A stretch of 64,000 bases of DNA from a virus. The stretch spans positions 102,257 to 166,256 of the IMG/VR virus record IMGVR_UViG_3300021602_000003. One strand, written 5' to 3'. Made by a program: the position numbers and the translations under genes. Position 1 is the stretch's first letter; each line of letters starts with the position of its first letter. The notes below the pieces were generated by a model, which worked only from the letters and a program-made list of their open reading frames with translations, had not been told where the DNA came from and made no database searches. This document shows, piece by piece, positions 6,748 to 15,686 of the stretch.

Positions 6748-9594
6748 ATGGATCAACGAAACGAATTTTCAAAATGGATATCGGCTGTAGAGGAAGCATT
6801 AGCTGACGAAGGTAAGCCACTTGCAGAAGATAAACCTGCTTTAGATGAATGCGGTTGCGGAGAATGGTCCTGTAAGACATGTTTTCCAGATGACACCGAA
6901 GAAAAACCCAAGGCAACACAGGCACTAGGTGCAGGTAAGGGCGTTAAGATTGGAAATATTGTAACAAAAACAGAATTCGAACCAACTGGTGGGGAAGATT
7001 CCCCAATGACACACGCTGAAGATAATTTGGATGAAAATCCACTTAATTTTGATGATGAAGATGATTTCGAAGAGTATGACGATAGAGAATATCAAGATGA
7101 CGACGATCGTTCAATGTTTGCAGATCCGGGTGGCAATAGCGCATTAAGAGCAGCAACAGATGATAACCCACGTATATATCCTTGCCCATCCTGCGGAGCA
7201 GAAGATGCCCTAACATTGCAAGACAAGCGTCGTGGTTATCAATGTGACCGTTGTGCCGATGCAGCCGAGGGTGGTTATGATATTGATGAACAGCCACAAA
7301 ATACATTAGATGTAGAGCAACCACTTTTTGGTGAAGAGCAAAGTCAATTAGGCGCAAGATCCGGCAATCATAATTATTATGCCGATTTTACAAATATGAT
7401 GTTTAATACAGATCAAGATGATGCAATGGATTTGAAAAAATCAATCGAATATATGCAATCCATGGGATTGAGTAATTCCGATAAAGCATATAATGAAGAC
7501 GAATTAAATAGAATGACTCCGGAGCAATTAGAGAAGCACCATTCCGAAGTTATGGGTAATACAACAGGCGGCTCTCCAGACATGGACGAAGCAACGGGCC
7601 CGATGCCTTCGCCAAAGCCCAATAAGCCTAAGACAGATACTAAACAAGAAGATGATCCATTTTGGAATGACATGAACGATTTGTTTAATCCTAAGCCCGA
7701 TCAACCATTAGCTAATATACCCGACGAGCAAGGAAATGAACCTGTAGGTAATGAACCGACAGCATCACTCCCTGTTGCATCTAGACAATCCACACAAGAT
7801 AGATTAAGTAATATGAATCCGTCCGACGGCATGAGACGTTCGATGGACCTTATTAATCGTGCTGCAATAACACCGGATACAGAAGAGCCTGTTATTCCGC
7901 AAAATGAATTAGTTGTTAGAACAGCAAGAGATGTTCCCGCAGTGGTTAGTACAGCAATGCGCGCCGCAGGTGTCCAATCACCCGAATGGCATCATGTACG
8001 AGACTTACCGGGGATGAGTGATGCTCATATAAGAGGCATGGGTAAAGATATATTTGGTATGTTTACATCCACCCCTGTTGGACAAATACAAACAATTGCC
8101 AACGTAGAAGGACAAGGTCCAAATACAGATGCAGAACTAAGAGCAGTCGCCGGATGGTTACGAGACAATGCAGACGATTTAGGTCGAGTAGAAGTAAGTC
8201 ACGGTATAGTAGTGCCCGGATATGAAGTTGATGTAAAAGAATATAAAGCAAATGGTATTAGATTCCATGTGGTAAGAGATGATCACGGACAATACATATA
8301 TGCTTACCCCGATAATACAGCAAGAATACAAGGACCAGCAGCCAGAGACCCAGGCACAAGATTAGGTGGCGGAAATACGCCAAGATTACGTGAATCTAAC
8401 AAAGGAAAAGACATGTCGTTATCACTATTTGAAGAATTAGAATTAGATCAGGCAATTAAGTCTGCGTTGAAACAGCTAATAATTACAGAATCTGAAGAGA
8501 TCGAGGAAAGTACACTAAGCAAGGAGATTGCGTGGAAACCGGGATCTCCAGGAAAGCAAGAAAAGAACCAGGGCGGTTGGAATTTATTGCAATTATTACA
8601 TAGAAATCATAAATTAAGTAATGAAGCAGATATGGAACCATTGCCATTTAATAGAGACGTTCTATACGGTTATTTCAAGAATCATCCGGATCACTTTATT
8701 ATTGTTAAAGGTACACACGGAGTAGCAGCTATTCGTCCGTCCGAAGAATATTTTGCACATGAAAGAAATAAACCGTCGACAAGAAAACGTCCTAATCCAA
8801 AAGGATTTGCATCGGATCCAAATCAGGATTTGAATGCACCATATCTACAATATCAAGTTATTGCTTTCCAAAATGACGGTAAGCAATTAGATTCATCTTT
8901 ATTCAAGGATGTTGAAGCAAAAGATAAAGAAGACGACGATGAGGATAAGTTTACAACGACGGATCCTACAGTGCAAAGACTTAGAATGGGATTATTTCAT
9001 GGTAAAGATACCCAGTCACAGTATAATGTATTTAAATTATTGTCTGATGAAATCGGTAGATTAACAACCATGTATATGAGTGGATTCCATGCGCTCAGAA
9101 AAGGCCAGTTAGGTGACCAGAAGGGTGCAGAAGCAGAAATACAGCCACATAAGGGATCGGTTGAGAGAGAAAAGATAAAAGCCAGATCGGATCTTAAGAA
9201 TCCTGCACCAGCATTAAGTGTATCGGAAGCTAAGACAAGAATATTTGATAGAATTCGGCCTATCCTGCAGCCAATAATTTCTAAAGCATATAGTAAAGTA
9301 TCTTTAGCATTGCAAGATGCTGTACGTGATGATCACCAGGGCGATTTAGAAAGACTGACATCTGTACGTAAAGCGATAAATGAAATTAAGGTCGCAGTTG
9401 ATACAAAGGGTCCGGTTGCTCTATCAGGTACATTGAATAATATCCTGACAAAGGCAATTGAGAAGGCAACAGGCGCTAATTCCTATGATAAGAATTATCA
9501 AACAGCCGTATCGAATTTAGCAAAAGGTCCAGCAATGAAATTAGAACCGCTTATTCAATCTCTAAGAAAGATATTAATCGGGGCTATAAGATGA
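6748..9594 (+). CDS. Large acidic late protein with two Cys clusters (probable virion-associated)
   Basis: 948 residues from ATG 6748, which has AAAGGGG seven bases upstream; the in-frame TTG at 6727 has no ribosome site. Two putative zinc sites: Cys35, 37, 42, 45 and a CPSCG...CDRC ribbon at about 143-169. The first 400 residues are acidic, low-complexity and rich in D, E, P and N. The rest is more ordered, with helical segments. No enzyme motif seen. Late promoter and size suggest an internal head or structural protein. The downstream gene overlaps by four bases. Confidence 0.75.
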   Translation: MDQRNEFSKWISAVEEALADEGKPLAEDKPALDECGCGEWSCKTCFPDDTEEKPKATQALGAGKGVKIGNIVTKTEFEPTGGEDSPMTHAEDNLDENPLNFDDEDDFEEYDDREYQDDDDRSMFADPGGNSALRAATDDNPRIYPCPSCGAEDALTLQDKRRGYQCDRCADAAEGGYDIDEQPQNTLDVEQPLFGEEQSQLGARSGNHNYYADFTNMMFNTDQDDAMDLKKSIEYMQSMGLSNSDKAYNEDELNRMTPEQLEKHHSEVMGNTTGGSPDMDEATGPMPSPKPNKPKTDTKQEDDPFWNDMNDLFNPKPDQPLANIPDEQGNEPVGNEPTASLPVASRQSTQDRLSNMNPSDGMRRSMDLINRAAITPDTEEPVIPQNELVVRTARDVPAVVSTAMRAAGVQSPEWHHVRDLPGMSDAHIRGMGKDIFGMFTSTPVGQIQTIANVEGQGPNTDAELRAVAGWLRDNADDLGRVEVSHGIVVPGYEVDVKEYKANGIRFHVVRDDHGQYIYAYPDNTARIQGPAARDPGTRLGGGNTPRLRESNKGKDMSLSLFEELELDQAIKSALKQLIITESEEIEESTLSKEIAWKPGSPGKQEKNQGGWNLLQLLHRNHKLSNEADMEPLPFNRDVLYGYFKNHPDHFIIVKGTHGVAAIRPSEEYFAHERNKPSTRKRPNPKGFASDPNQDLNAPYLQYQVIAFQNDGKQLDSSLFKDVEAKDKEDDDEDKFTTTDPTVQRLRMGLFHGKDTQSQYNVFKLLSDEIGRLTTMYMSGFHALRKGQLGDQKGAEAEIQPHKGSVEREKIKARSDLKNPAPALSVSEAKTRIFDRIRPILQPIISKAYSKVSLALQDAVRDDHQGDLERLTSVRKAINEIKVAVDTKGPVALSGTLNNILTKAIEKATGANSYDKNYQTAVSNLAKGPAMKLEPLIQSLRKILIGAIR

Positions 9595-11369
9595 CATTTG
9601 CAAATTATTTGCCAGAAGCATTTCTATTAGAGGACGTTGCACTGACTAAAGGTAGTCAGCGTGTTATGAGCGATAAGACTTTAGTAAGCGGCCTGGCAGC
9701 AAGAGTGAGAAGAGATGCGGATTTTAATCCGTCTGTCTTTCCACCTAATGCAGATAGGAAATTTGAAAAGGCATCCGACGAAGATGTTGCAAAGTGGTTT
9801 CTTGAAAATATCGATAAGATAGAAAAAGAAGGGTATGAAGGTACTATATATTCTAGAGACGGAATGTATAGCGACTGGATTGTTAGACGATATATTGCAG
9901 GTAGTCACAACTGGGAAGATTTGAAGGGTGTGATGAATATGAATCTTAGGGATTGGACAATTCTTAAGAATCGTAACGAATTAGACCCCGCTCACAAAGA
10001 AGTTTCCAAATTTAAGAGTGTGCGCGAAATCGGTGCATACATGGTTCATCACTATCAAGATAAGTTAGAGGATGTTCGCAATGCTGCAAAATTTGCCGCC
10101 AGGGATAAAATGGCTCGGGCTATTCCGCTTATTAATAATGCAGATTATAAAATTACAGTTGCTTTAAACAGAGCAGCAGCATGTAAATTAGGATCCGGAA
10201 CACAGTGGTGTACTGCAAATTCTACATATGGAGATATGTTTAAGAGATATGCTGGTGAGGCAATGTTATATCAGATGTATCCTGCTGTGCCGGAAACAAT
10301 CAGTAAGAAAAGTAGTATGACAGGTAAAGAAATAACAGGTAAAGAAAAATATCAGTTTGGTCCGGATTCAGGATTATCTTTTAAAGATATAGCAGACGAA
10401 AATGTTAAGCCTGAGGATATAAGAACAAAATTTCCTTACTTGTATACAGATCTTGTTGCTGCATTAAAACAGAATAAGGCCAAAATTGTAGAATTAGAAA
10501 AGACATTTTCAGAAGACCCCGCATTGCAAGATCCCGATATGAGTAAGATTAGGACATATAATGTAGATGAAGAAATTACAAAATTAAAGAAGTTTATAAC
10601 TGCCGGATATATGACAGACGAAGTTCGTCCTAAAGAGCACGTAGAGAAGGATGATGCCGGGCAAGAACAACCGCAACTATCACCGCCGGTTGAGACGCTG
10701 CCACAAGCTGCACCTATGGAAAGTATCACAGAATTTGCTCGAAGAATGTTAGAAGGTAAAACTAATAAAGACGAGTTAGACGAAGAAGATTTAGAAGACA
10801 CAGATTCAGATTTAGGATCAATGGGCGCCGGCGCTGGCCCAACGGGAGGCGGAAAATTTCCGCCAGGTACAGCACCAACAATGCCGGAATCATTTAATAA
10901 TAAAGGAACAGAGATCATGGAAAATGTAGATAAAGATGTAGCAGCAATGCTTAAGAATTTAAAGAAATATGACAGGTTGGTAGAATCGTGTGCACCAGTG
11001 TTAATGGCTCGTCCAAAACCATATATAGCAGAGAAGGAAGAGGTTGAGGAAGAAGATATCGAAGAAGGGTGGGACGAAGATCAGGCTAAGAAAGAAAAGC
11101 TTAAGGCTCCTCCAGAAGAAGTAAATCTCGAAGAAGGCAAGCCGTGGGAAGCAGACAAGGAAGAAGATAAGAAAGAAGCCAAGACAGGCGATAAGACTAA
11201 GACACATAAGGGTGGCGAAGTTACTAAGACAAAAGATGGCCTGACCCATAAAGGAACTTATGGTTCTGATAAGGCTAAGGACAAAGTCGACGAAGGCGCT
11301 GATCCAGAGGTGCTAGAATGGATGAGTCGTTTCTCTAAACTCGGTAACATGAAAGGCTACGGTCGTTAA
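9591..11369 (+). CDS. Phage protein with GxGTxWCTA domain, acidic tail
   Basis: 592 residues. A domain seen in many large phages is present: AACKLGSGTQWCTANS at about 193-208, followed by a KEKYQFG segment at about 248. Residues 375-592 are highly charged (E/K/D rich) and probably disordered. The N-terminus reads FANYLPEAFLLED; the LLE could be a head-protease site, but this is weak. Co-transcribed with the 948-residue gene from a late promoter. Function unknown; virion or injected protein is the best guess. Confidence 0.75.
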   Translation: MTFANYLPEAFLLEDVALTKGSQRVMSDKTLVSGLAARVRRDADFNPSVFPPNADRKFEKASDEDVAKWFLENIDKIEKEGYEGTIYSRDGMYSDWIVRRYIAGSHNWEDLKGVMNMNLRDWTILKNRNELDPAHKEVSKFKSVREIGAYMVHHYQDKLEDVRNAAKFAARDKMARAIPLINNADYKITVALNRAAACKLGSGTQWCTANSTYGDMFKRYAGEAMLYQMYPAVPETISKKSSMTGKEITGKEKYQFGPDSGLSFKDIADENVKPEDIRTKFPYLYTDLVAALKQNKAKIVELEKTFSEDPALQDPDMSKIRTYNVDEEITKLKKFITAGYMTDEVRPKEHVEKDDAGQEQPQLSPPVETLPQAAPMESITEFARRMLEGKTNKDELDEEDLEDTDSDLGSMGAGAGPTGGGKFPPGTAPTMPESFNNKGTEIMENVDKDVAAMLKNLKKYDRLVESCAPVLMARPKPYIAEKEEVEEEDIEEGWDEDQAKKEKLKAPPEEVNLEEGKPWEADKEEDKKEAKTGDKTKTHKGGEVTKTKDGLTHKGTYGSDKAKDKVDEGADPEVLEWMSRFSKLGNMKGYGR

Positions 11370-11370
11370 T

Positions 11371-11634
11371 ATGAACTTAGATGAATTCTCGAGCGGTAAG
11401 AAAAAACCGATACCAGAAGCAACGGGCGATGCCAAGTTTGACAGTATGCTTGGAAAAATTGCCGGCAATACGGAACCGCAAGGATTCGATAGTGCCAGAG
11501 CAGAAAGAGTTAAGGCTGGATCGGAAAATCCTACAGCCGAAACAATTGATGCGTTAAATGAAATGATGTTCAATATGCATAAATCTATGCAGACTGCTAA
11601 CGCACTATTACAAAAATTGACTCAAGGTAAATAA
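11371..11634 (+). CDS. Small late protein, unknown
   Basis: 87 residues, charged N-terminus and a probable C-terminal helix (IDALNEMMFNMHKSMQTANA). It starts one base after the upstream stop and is the last gene before the terminator at 11646. Confidence 0.65.
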   Translation: MNLDEFSSGKKKPIPEATGDAKFDSMLGKIAGNTEPQGFDSARAERVKAGSENPTAETIDALNEMMFNMHKSMQTANALLQKLTQGK

Positions 11635-11645
11635 TATCTCCCCTT

Positions 11646-11671
11646 AATGGCACTTCTGTGCCATTATTCTT
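11646..11671 (+). terminator. Rho-independent terminator
   Basis: AATGGCAC, loop TTCT, GTGCCATT, then a partly T-rich tail (ATTCTT). Separates the late operon from the promoter at 11682. Confidence 0.65.
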
Positions 11672-11681
11672 GGGTGAGTTA

Positions 11682-11710
11682 TTGACTTTCGAGTAAGTAA
11701 GTATTATACT
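11682..11710 (+). promoter_or_regulatory. Sigma70-like promoter
   Basis: TTGACT, 17-base spacer, TATACT. Drives the exonuclease gene at 11733. Confidence 0.75.
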
Positions 11711-11732
11711 TATGTTTACTGGAGAGAACTGA

Positions 11733-12509
11733 ATGTCGCAAAAAGAAGATTTTTTACAATCCTGCCTAATCGTAGATACTGAAACCACGAGTAATAATTT
11801 CAATACAGCACAGATTATTGAGCTAGGATTTGTTATTAGGGAAGATGATAGTTGGACTATTTTCCAAGACTTACATAAGCCCGTTACCGGAATTATACCG
11901 CCAAAGATTGAATCCATCTGTTATATAACTAACAAGATGGTTGAAGATAAAACTACATTTGCAGAATCTTCCGAAGTATTCCAGTCAGTAGTAGACGGAT
12001 ATGTAAATGGGTATATGGTTGCACATAATCATTTATATGATATGCGTGTTTTAAACAAACACGGTATTGATACATCTAAACATAATTGGCTATGCACCTT
12101 TAAATTATCTAAAAAGATATTTAATGAGATGCCAGAGATTGAAGAAATGAATCTACCCTACTTAAGATTTGCACTCGAGTTAGATGTGCCCATCGAAATG
12201 CATTGCCATCGTGCAGGCAATGATTGTTTTATGACAGGCAGATTGTTAGAAGCACTTGTCGATTTTATGGAATCTATGAACGTATTAGATTTAGATAAAC
12301 CTTACGGTCCACAGATTCTTAAATGGATGGCCGAACCAACACTTTATAAATTTATGCCTTTTGGAAAACATAAAGGCGTACCAATGAACGAAATTCCTTC
12401 CAGCTACTGGAAGTGGGCGATAGAAAAAACAGACTGGTTCGACGATACGGCAGATAACTATGATGCAGACCTTGCAGCAAGTATTAATGCTGTATTAGAA
12501 AGAGAATAA
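11733..12509 (+). CDS. DnaQ-like 3'-5' exonuclease (DEDDh family)
   Basis: 258 residues. Exo I has Asp15 and Glu17 (VDTET), the middle motif MVAHNHLYDMRVL has the second acidic site, and the last reads HRAGNDC (H-x4-D), so the DEDDh residues are present. After residue 200 a KFMPFGKHKGVPMNEIP segment follows, a small module also found next to such exonucleases. The enzyme would degrade single-stranded DNA or RNA 3' to 5'. Good ribosome site GGAG before ATG 11733. Confidence 0.88.
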   Translation: MSQKEDFLQSCLIVDTETTSNNFNTAQIIELGFVIREDDSWTIFQDLHKPVTGIIPPKIESICYITNKMVEDKTTFAESSEVFQSVVDGYVNGYMVAHNHLYDMRVLNKHGIDTSKHNWLCTFKLSKKIFNEMPEIEEMNLPYLRFALELDVPIEMHCHRAGNDCFMTGRLLEALVDFMESMNVLDLDKPYGPQILKWMAEPTLYKFMPFGKHKGVPMNEIPSSYWKWAIEKTDWFDDTADNYDADLAASINAVLERE

Positions 12510-12570
12510 GACTTACAATTTAGTCGGTGTATAAGACACTAAAAATTGAAACACATAATAAGGAAATTGT

Positions 12571-12756
12571 ATGACAACATTGGATCAAATTAGAGAGGCT
12601 ATGGTAGCCTTGGAAAAAGAAGATGCTAAATTTGTGGGTGGAAATGCTTCTGCAGGAACTCGCGCACGTAAGGCATTGGGCGATCTGGCTAAGTTAGCTA
12701 AGACACGCCGCGCTGAAATTACAGACGAAAAGAACGCTCGTAAAGAAGCTAAGTAA
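12571..12756 (+). CDS. Histone-H1-like DNA-binding protein
   Basis: 61 residues, basic, with the pattern of short bacterial histone-H1-like (Hc1-type) proteins: one acidic helix, GGNASAGTRARKALGDLAKL at 18-37, and a terminal KNARKEAK. Such proteins bind or compact DNA. The preceding bases carry AAGGAAATTGT as the ribosome site. It could compact phage DNA or remodel the host nucleoid; that is inference. Confidence 0.75.
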   Translation: MTTLDQIREAMVALEKEDAKFVGGNASAGTRARKALGDLAKLAKTRRAEITDEKNARKEAK

Positions 12757-12757
12757 T

Positions 12758-13147
12758 TTATTGCCCGTTATTGTTACGGGCAGCATCCATCGTTTGTGCT
12801 GTAAGCATCTTAGATGGATTAGGTTCATATCTTTGAACCTTATGATTATAAGGCAAACCTGCAGCAGCAAGAGCATATTGCAATCCGCGGTAACCCGGGG
12901 ATTGTAGTTTGCTTTCTTTAGGCACGTTTGTATATTCGGGCTGTGATTTAGTTACAGGTTTCATGAATACAGGAACAACACCTTCGCTGAACCATTCTTT
13001 GAAGTACTCGTCGTAATATTTGGCATTCTTTTTCTGATATTTGACTACTTCGGGATTGTAGAATTTTTCGTAATCTTTACCAGCTTCTTTATAAAAACGG
13101 GCAACAACATCGGTAGGTGATTCTAAGAGTAAGTCTTTAAATTTCAT
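12758..13147 (-). CDS. Putative internal head protein with capsid-targeting N-terminus
   Basis: 129 residues from the ATG at 13147. The N-terminus MKFKDLLLES resembles the T4 capsid-targeting peptide (MKTYQEFIAE type), with an L-x-E cleavage site for a gp21-like protease after Glu9. GATAAATA lies five bases upstream on the minus strand, with no ribosome site, so the message is probably leaderless. The body is basic and aromatic (Y/K rich), with no known domain. Two other minus-strand genes (54132 and 55849) share this N-terminus and promoter layout. Confidence 0.7.
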   Translation of the reverse strand: MKFKDLLLESPTDVVARFYKEAGKDYEKFYNPEVVKYQKKNAKYYDEYFKEWFSEGVVPVFMKPVTKSQPEYTNVPKESKLQSPGYRGLQYALAAAGLPYNHKVQRYEPNPSKMLTAQTMDAARNNNGQ

Positions 13148-13152
13148 ATTAC

Positions 13153-13160
13153 TATTTATC
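13153..13160 (-). promoter_or_regulatory. T4-type late promoter (minus strand), leaderless arrangement
   Basis: GATAAATA on the minus strand, five bases before the start codon at 13147. It lies in the 20-base gap between divergent genes. Confidence 0.65.
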
Positions 13161-13167
13161 AAATAAG

Positions 13168-13386
13168 ATGACACTATACGATGTGCCCATCAATTATACA
13201 GGGATAGTAGACCAACTTGTAGAAACTGGCTACCATCATATCATTCATCGTCTTGGCGAGTTAGGATTCATTACAGGCGAGCCCGTAATGGTTGTCGCTC
13301 GAAATAAAGGCGCTATAGCAGTTCGCATAGGAGATTCTATGTTTGCATTGAATAAAATAGAAGCAAGTTGCATTCGAGTATCTTGA
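13168..13386 (+). CDS. FeoA-like SH3-fold protein
   Basis: 72 residues, the length of a stand-alone FeoA. The family pattern is present: a helix with HRLGELGFITGEPVMVVAR, then an IGDSMFALNKIEASCIRV ending. FeoA is the small cytosolic partner of the FeoB ferrous-iron transporter; FeoA-like domains also occur in metal-dependent regulators. No FeoB is seen. A role in modulating host iron uptake is inference. Confidence 0.75.
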   Translation: MTLYDVPINYTGIVDQLVETGYHHIIHRLGELGFITGEPVMVVARNKGAIAVRIGDSMFALNKIEASCIRVS

Positions 13387-13411
13387 CTTATATAGTTAAG
13401 TTTTATATACT
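13383..13411 (+). promoter_or_regulatory. Sigma70-like promoter before clpP
   Basis: TTGACT, 17 bases, TATACT, overlapping the stop region of the FeoA-like gene. Confidence 0.75.
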
Positions 13412-13451
13412 ACTATACAGATTTATCTAATTACATAAAGGAAAACAAATT

Positions 13452-14042
13452 ATGGCACATTTTTGGCCGACAGTCGTTGAAACATCATCTAAGGGTGAAA
13501 GAGCATATGATCTAGCAAGCAGATTAATGCGAGAACGAGTTATTTTCCTTAACGGAGAAGTGACAGATCAAATGTCTGAGATAGCAGTAGCGCAATTGTT
13601 ATTCTTGGAGGCAGAAAACCCGGAGCAAGATATTCATGTATATATCAATAGCCCCGGAGGAAGTGTTACAGCAGGTTTAGCAATTACGGACCTATTTGAA
13701 TATGTAAAACCTGATATTTGTACCTATGTGACAGGTCAGGCAGCAAGCATGGGTTCTTTGTTTCTTGCAGCCGGCGCCAAAGGTAAACGATACTCATTAC
13801 CTAATGCTACTATTATGATTCATCAAGTATTATCGGGATATAGTGGTCAAGCTTCAGATATCGAACTTCATACAAACGAAACACTGTATCTAAAGCGCAA
13901 ACTCAACAAGATGTTATCAGATTTTACTTACGGTAAAACGGATTATGATACAATGGTTACGTTGACAGATCGAGATAATTTCTTAAGGCCGGAGAAGGCA
14001 TTAGAAATCGGTCTTATCGATCATATTATTTCCAAAAGGTAA
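13452..14042 (+). CDS. clpP: ATP-dependent Clp protease proteolytic subunit ClpP
   Basis: 196 residues, standard ClpP length. The catalytic triad is complete: Ser99 (GQAASMGS), His124 (MIHQ) and Asp175 (DRDNF). The oxyanion INSPGGSV segment is at 65-72. ClpP forms a barrel of two heptamers and degrades proteins threaded in by ClpX or ClpA, both encoded in this window. Ribosome site AAAGGA, own promoter at 13383. The N-terminus has a short propeptide-like segment ([18 protein letters not shown]), as in bacterial ClpP. Confidence 0.97.
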   Translation: MAHFWPTVVETSSKGERAYDLASRLMRERVIFLNGEVTDQMSEIAVAQLLFLEAENPEQDIHVYINSPGGSVTAGLAITDLFEYVKPDICTYVTGQAASMGSLFLAAGAKGKRYSLPNATIMIHQVLSGYSGQASDIELHTNETLYLKRKLNKMLSDFTYGKTDYDTMVTLTDRDNFLRPEKALEIGLIDHIISKR

Positions 14043-14050
14043 ATATAGTA

Positions 14051-14368
14051 ATGAAAATTACAGACGCAGCAAGATTAAAAATGATTGATGTTTTACGTGG
14101 CGAAACTACACCACTATTACGATTCGGACTTCAGGGTGGAGGATGTGCTGGCATGAACTACTATTTTGCGGTAGAAACCACTAAAGAAGAAGATGACCTC
14201 GAATATATCTTGCAGGATGAATATAAACTTTTGGTAGACGCAGCCAGCAGCATGTATTTAGAAGAAGCAGAGATAGATTACAAAAAGGACCTTATGGGAG
14301 AATCCTTCGTGTTCAACAACCCCACGGTAAAATCCAGTTGTGGATGTGGTCAAAGTGTCTTATTTTGA
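14051..14368 (+). CDS. Fe-S cluster carrier, HesB/IscA/ErpA family
   Basis: 105 residues with the three conserved cysteines of A-type carriers: Cys32 (GGGCAGM) and Cys97/Cys99 (SSCGCG). The whole family fold is covered, including the FVFNNP strand. It would receive clusters and pass them to target enzymes such as the radical-SAM protein QueE encoded at 50391. Starts eight bases after clpP, same transcript. HesB-like genes are known from T4-like aquatic phages. Confidence 0.92.
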   Translation: MKITDAARLKMIDVLRGETTPLLRFGLQGGGCAGMNYYFAVETTKEEDDLEYILQDEYKLLVDAASSMYLEEAEIDYKKDLMGESFVFNNPTVKSSCGCGQSVLF

Positions 14369-14371
14369 TAG

Positions 14372-14635
14372 GGATCAAAAAATCTAAATAATTCAGGTTG
14401 GATTAGACAGCATATTTTTGTAATACAAGAAGAATTAGGACATATTATACCTGATGGTTATGTAGTTCATCATATAGATGGTGATAAAAGAAACAATAAG
14501 CGGGAAAATTTAGCTCTTCTTACAGTACAAGAACACAATAATGCACATGCTAAATCAGAATTATTAATTTTTGAATTAGTAAAGAAGGGTATTATTAAAT
14601 TTGATACCTTGACAAAACTATATGATTTCCTATAA
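14372..14635 (+). pseudogene. HNH homing endonuclease remnant lacking a start codon
   Basis: The frame is open from just after the IscA-family stop to a TAA at 14633 (87 codons) and has no ATG, GTG or TTG start. It encodes a clear HNH core, GYVVHHIDGDKRNNKRENL, then LLTVQEHNNAHAK. It is therefore the 3' part of an endonuclease gene that lost its 5' end, or a decaying insertion. Its stop overlaps the TATAAATA promoter of the next gene. Confidence 0.75.
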
Positions 14636-14638
14636 ATA
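14631..14638 (+). promoter_or_regulatory. T4-type late promoter
   Basis: Perfect TATAAATA, 20 bases before ATG 14659, which has an AAAGG ribosome site. Confidence 0.65.
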
Positions 14639-14658
14639 CGTTATTATAAAGGTAACGT

Positions 14659-15381
14659 ATGGCACCATCTAAGGCATTATTGAGTGTAGAGGTATTGAGG
14701 GCAATTTACGAATATGGGTTGGGGTGGTTATTAAATGTACCCCTCCAATTTATTTCGCCCAAAGGTGATAATCACCCTGTAATAATTATACCCGGTCTTG
14801 GCACATCAGATGGTTCGACACACTTTATCAGACATTTTTTAACAAGTTTAGGTTACGACACTCATCCTTGGGGACTAGGTAGAAATCTGGGACCTAAGGA
14901 TGGTATGGATGTACTTCTAGACAAACTAGTTGAAAGAACCGAGTATGTATCAAAGGCATCCGATGGGCAACAAGTCAGTATAATAGGATGGAGTTTGGGT
15001 GGTATATACGCACGAGAGATAGCGAAAGTAATTCCCGATACAGTAAGACAAGTGATCACGCTAGGGACACCGTTCAAAGGTACCGACAGTACAAATGCTA
15101 CCTTGCTATATGAATTGCTGAGCAAAGACACGAGCCACAAAGATCCCGATATATTAAGGAAAATAGCAGAACCGCCACCTGTGCCGTTTACCTCTATATA
15201 TAGCAGAACAGACGGTGTAGTTCATTGGGAATCTTCTATCGAAATATCCGGCGCACAGTACGAAAATATCGAAGTGCCCGGTGCATGCCATCTAGGATTA
15301 GGTCATAATCCCATATCTATGTTTATTATTGCAAATAGATTATCACAGACAAAAGATAACTGGGCGCCATATAAAATCTAG
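14659..15381 (+). CDS. Alpha/beta hydrolase, lipase/esterase-like
   Basis: 240 residues. Nucleophile elbow GWSLGG with Ser112, strand VIIIPGLGTSDGSTHF (oxyanion region), acid near Asp185 (SRTDGVVHW) and His near 212-217 (CHLGLGHNP) complete a lipase-type triad. There is no signal peptide. It may cleave an ester or lipid. The late promoter suggests action at the end of infection, perhaps on the envelope, or packaging in the virion; both are inference. Confidence 0.85.
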   Translation: MAPSKALLSVEVLRAIYEYGLGWLLNVPLQFISPKGDNHPVIIIPGLGTSDGSTHFIRHFLTSLGYDTHPWGLGRNLGPKDGMDVLLDKLVERTEYVSKASDGQQVSIIGWSLGGIYAREIAKVIPDTVRQVITLGTPFKGTDSTNATLLYELLSKDTSHKDPDILRKIAEPPPVPFTSIYSRTDGVVHWESSIEISGAQYENIEVPGACHLGLGHNPISMFIIANRLSQTKDNWAPYKI

Positions 15382-15396
15382 TCCTGTGTCATTAGA

Positions 15397-15425
15397 TTGA
15401 CAAAACTTACAACTGTTGCTATAAT
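15397..15425 (+). promoter_or_regulatory. Sigma70 promoter (near consensus)
   Basis: TTGACA, 17 bases, TATAAT: a perfect consensus promoter, the strongest in the window. Confidence 0.85.
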
Positions 15426-15449
15426 ACTACATTAACTAGATAGGATAGC

Positions 15450-15680
15450 ATGGAAAAAGATATGTATGTACCCATGAATGAGATGAACCTACATAAAGAT
15501 ATTGTTTGGACTTGTACACATCTGAATATTCCTTATTATGAAATTGCCAGAAGAGGCATTGTTATGTGGTGCGTTGATAATTTAGAAGCACACTGGACTA
15601 TGTTGGGTGGTAATAAATTTGGATTTGAAGATAGTACAGATGCATTAATGTTTAAGATACAATTCGGTTTAGGAAGTTAA
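15450..15680 (+). CDS. Unknown small phage protein
   Basis: 76 residues, aromatic-rich, with no recognised motif. First gene after the consensus promoter at 15397, with an AGGA ribosome site, so it is probably strongly expressed early. Confidence 0.7.
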   Translation: MEKDMYVPMNEMNLHKDIVWTCTHLNIPYYEIARRGIVMWCVDNLEAHWTMLGGNKFGFEDSTDALMFKIQFGLGS

Positions 15681-15686
15681 TTCATA

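Noticed and set aside
10436-10918. Minus-strand open frame of 160 codons inside the WCTA-domain gene
   Set aside because: Ser/Gly/Pro-rich mirror of an acidic coding region; no ribosome site or promoter.
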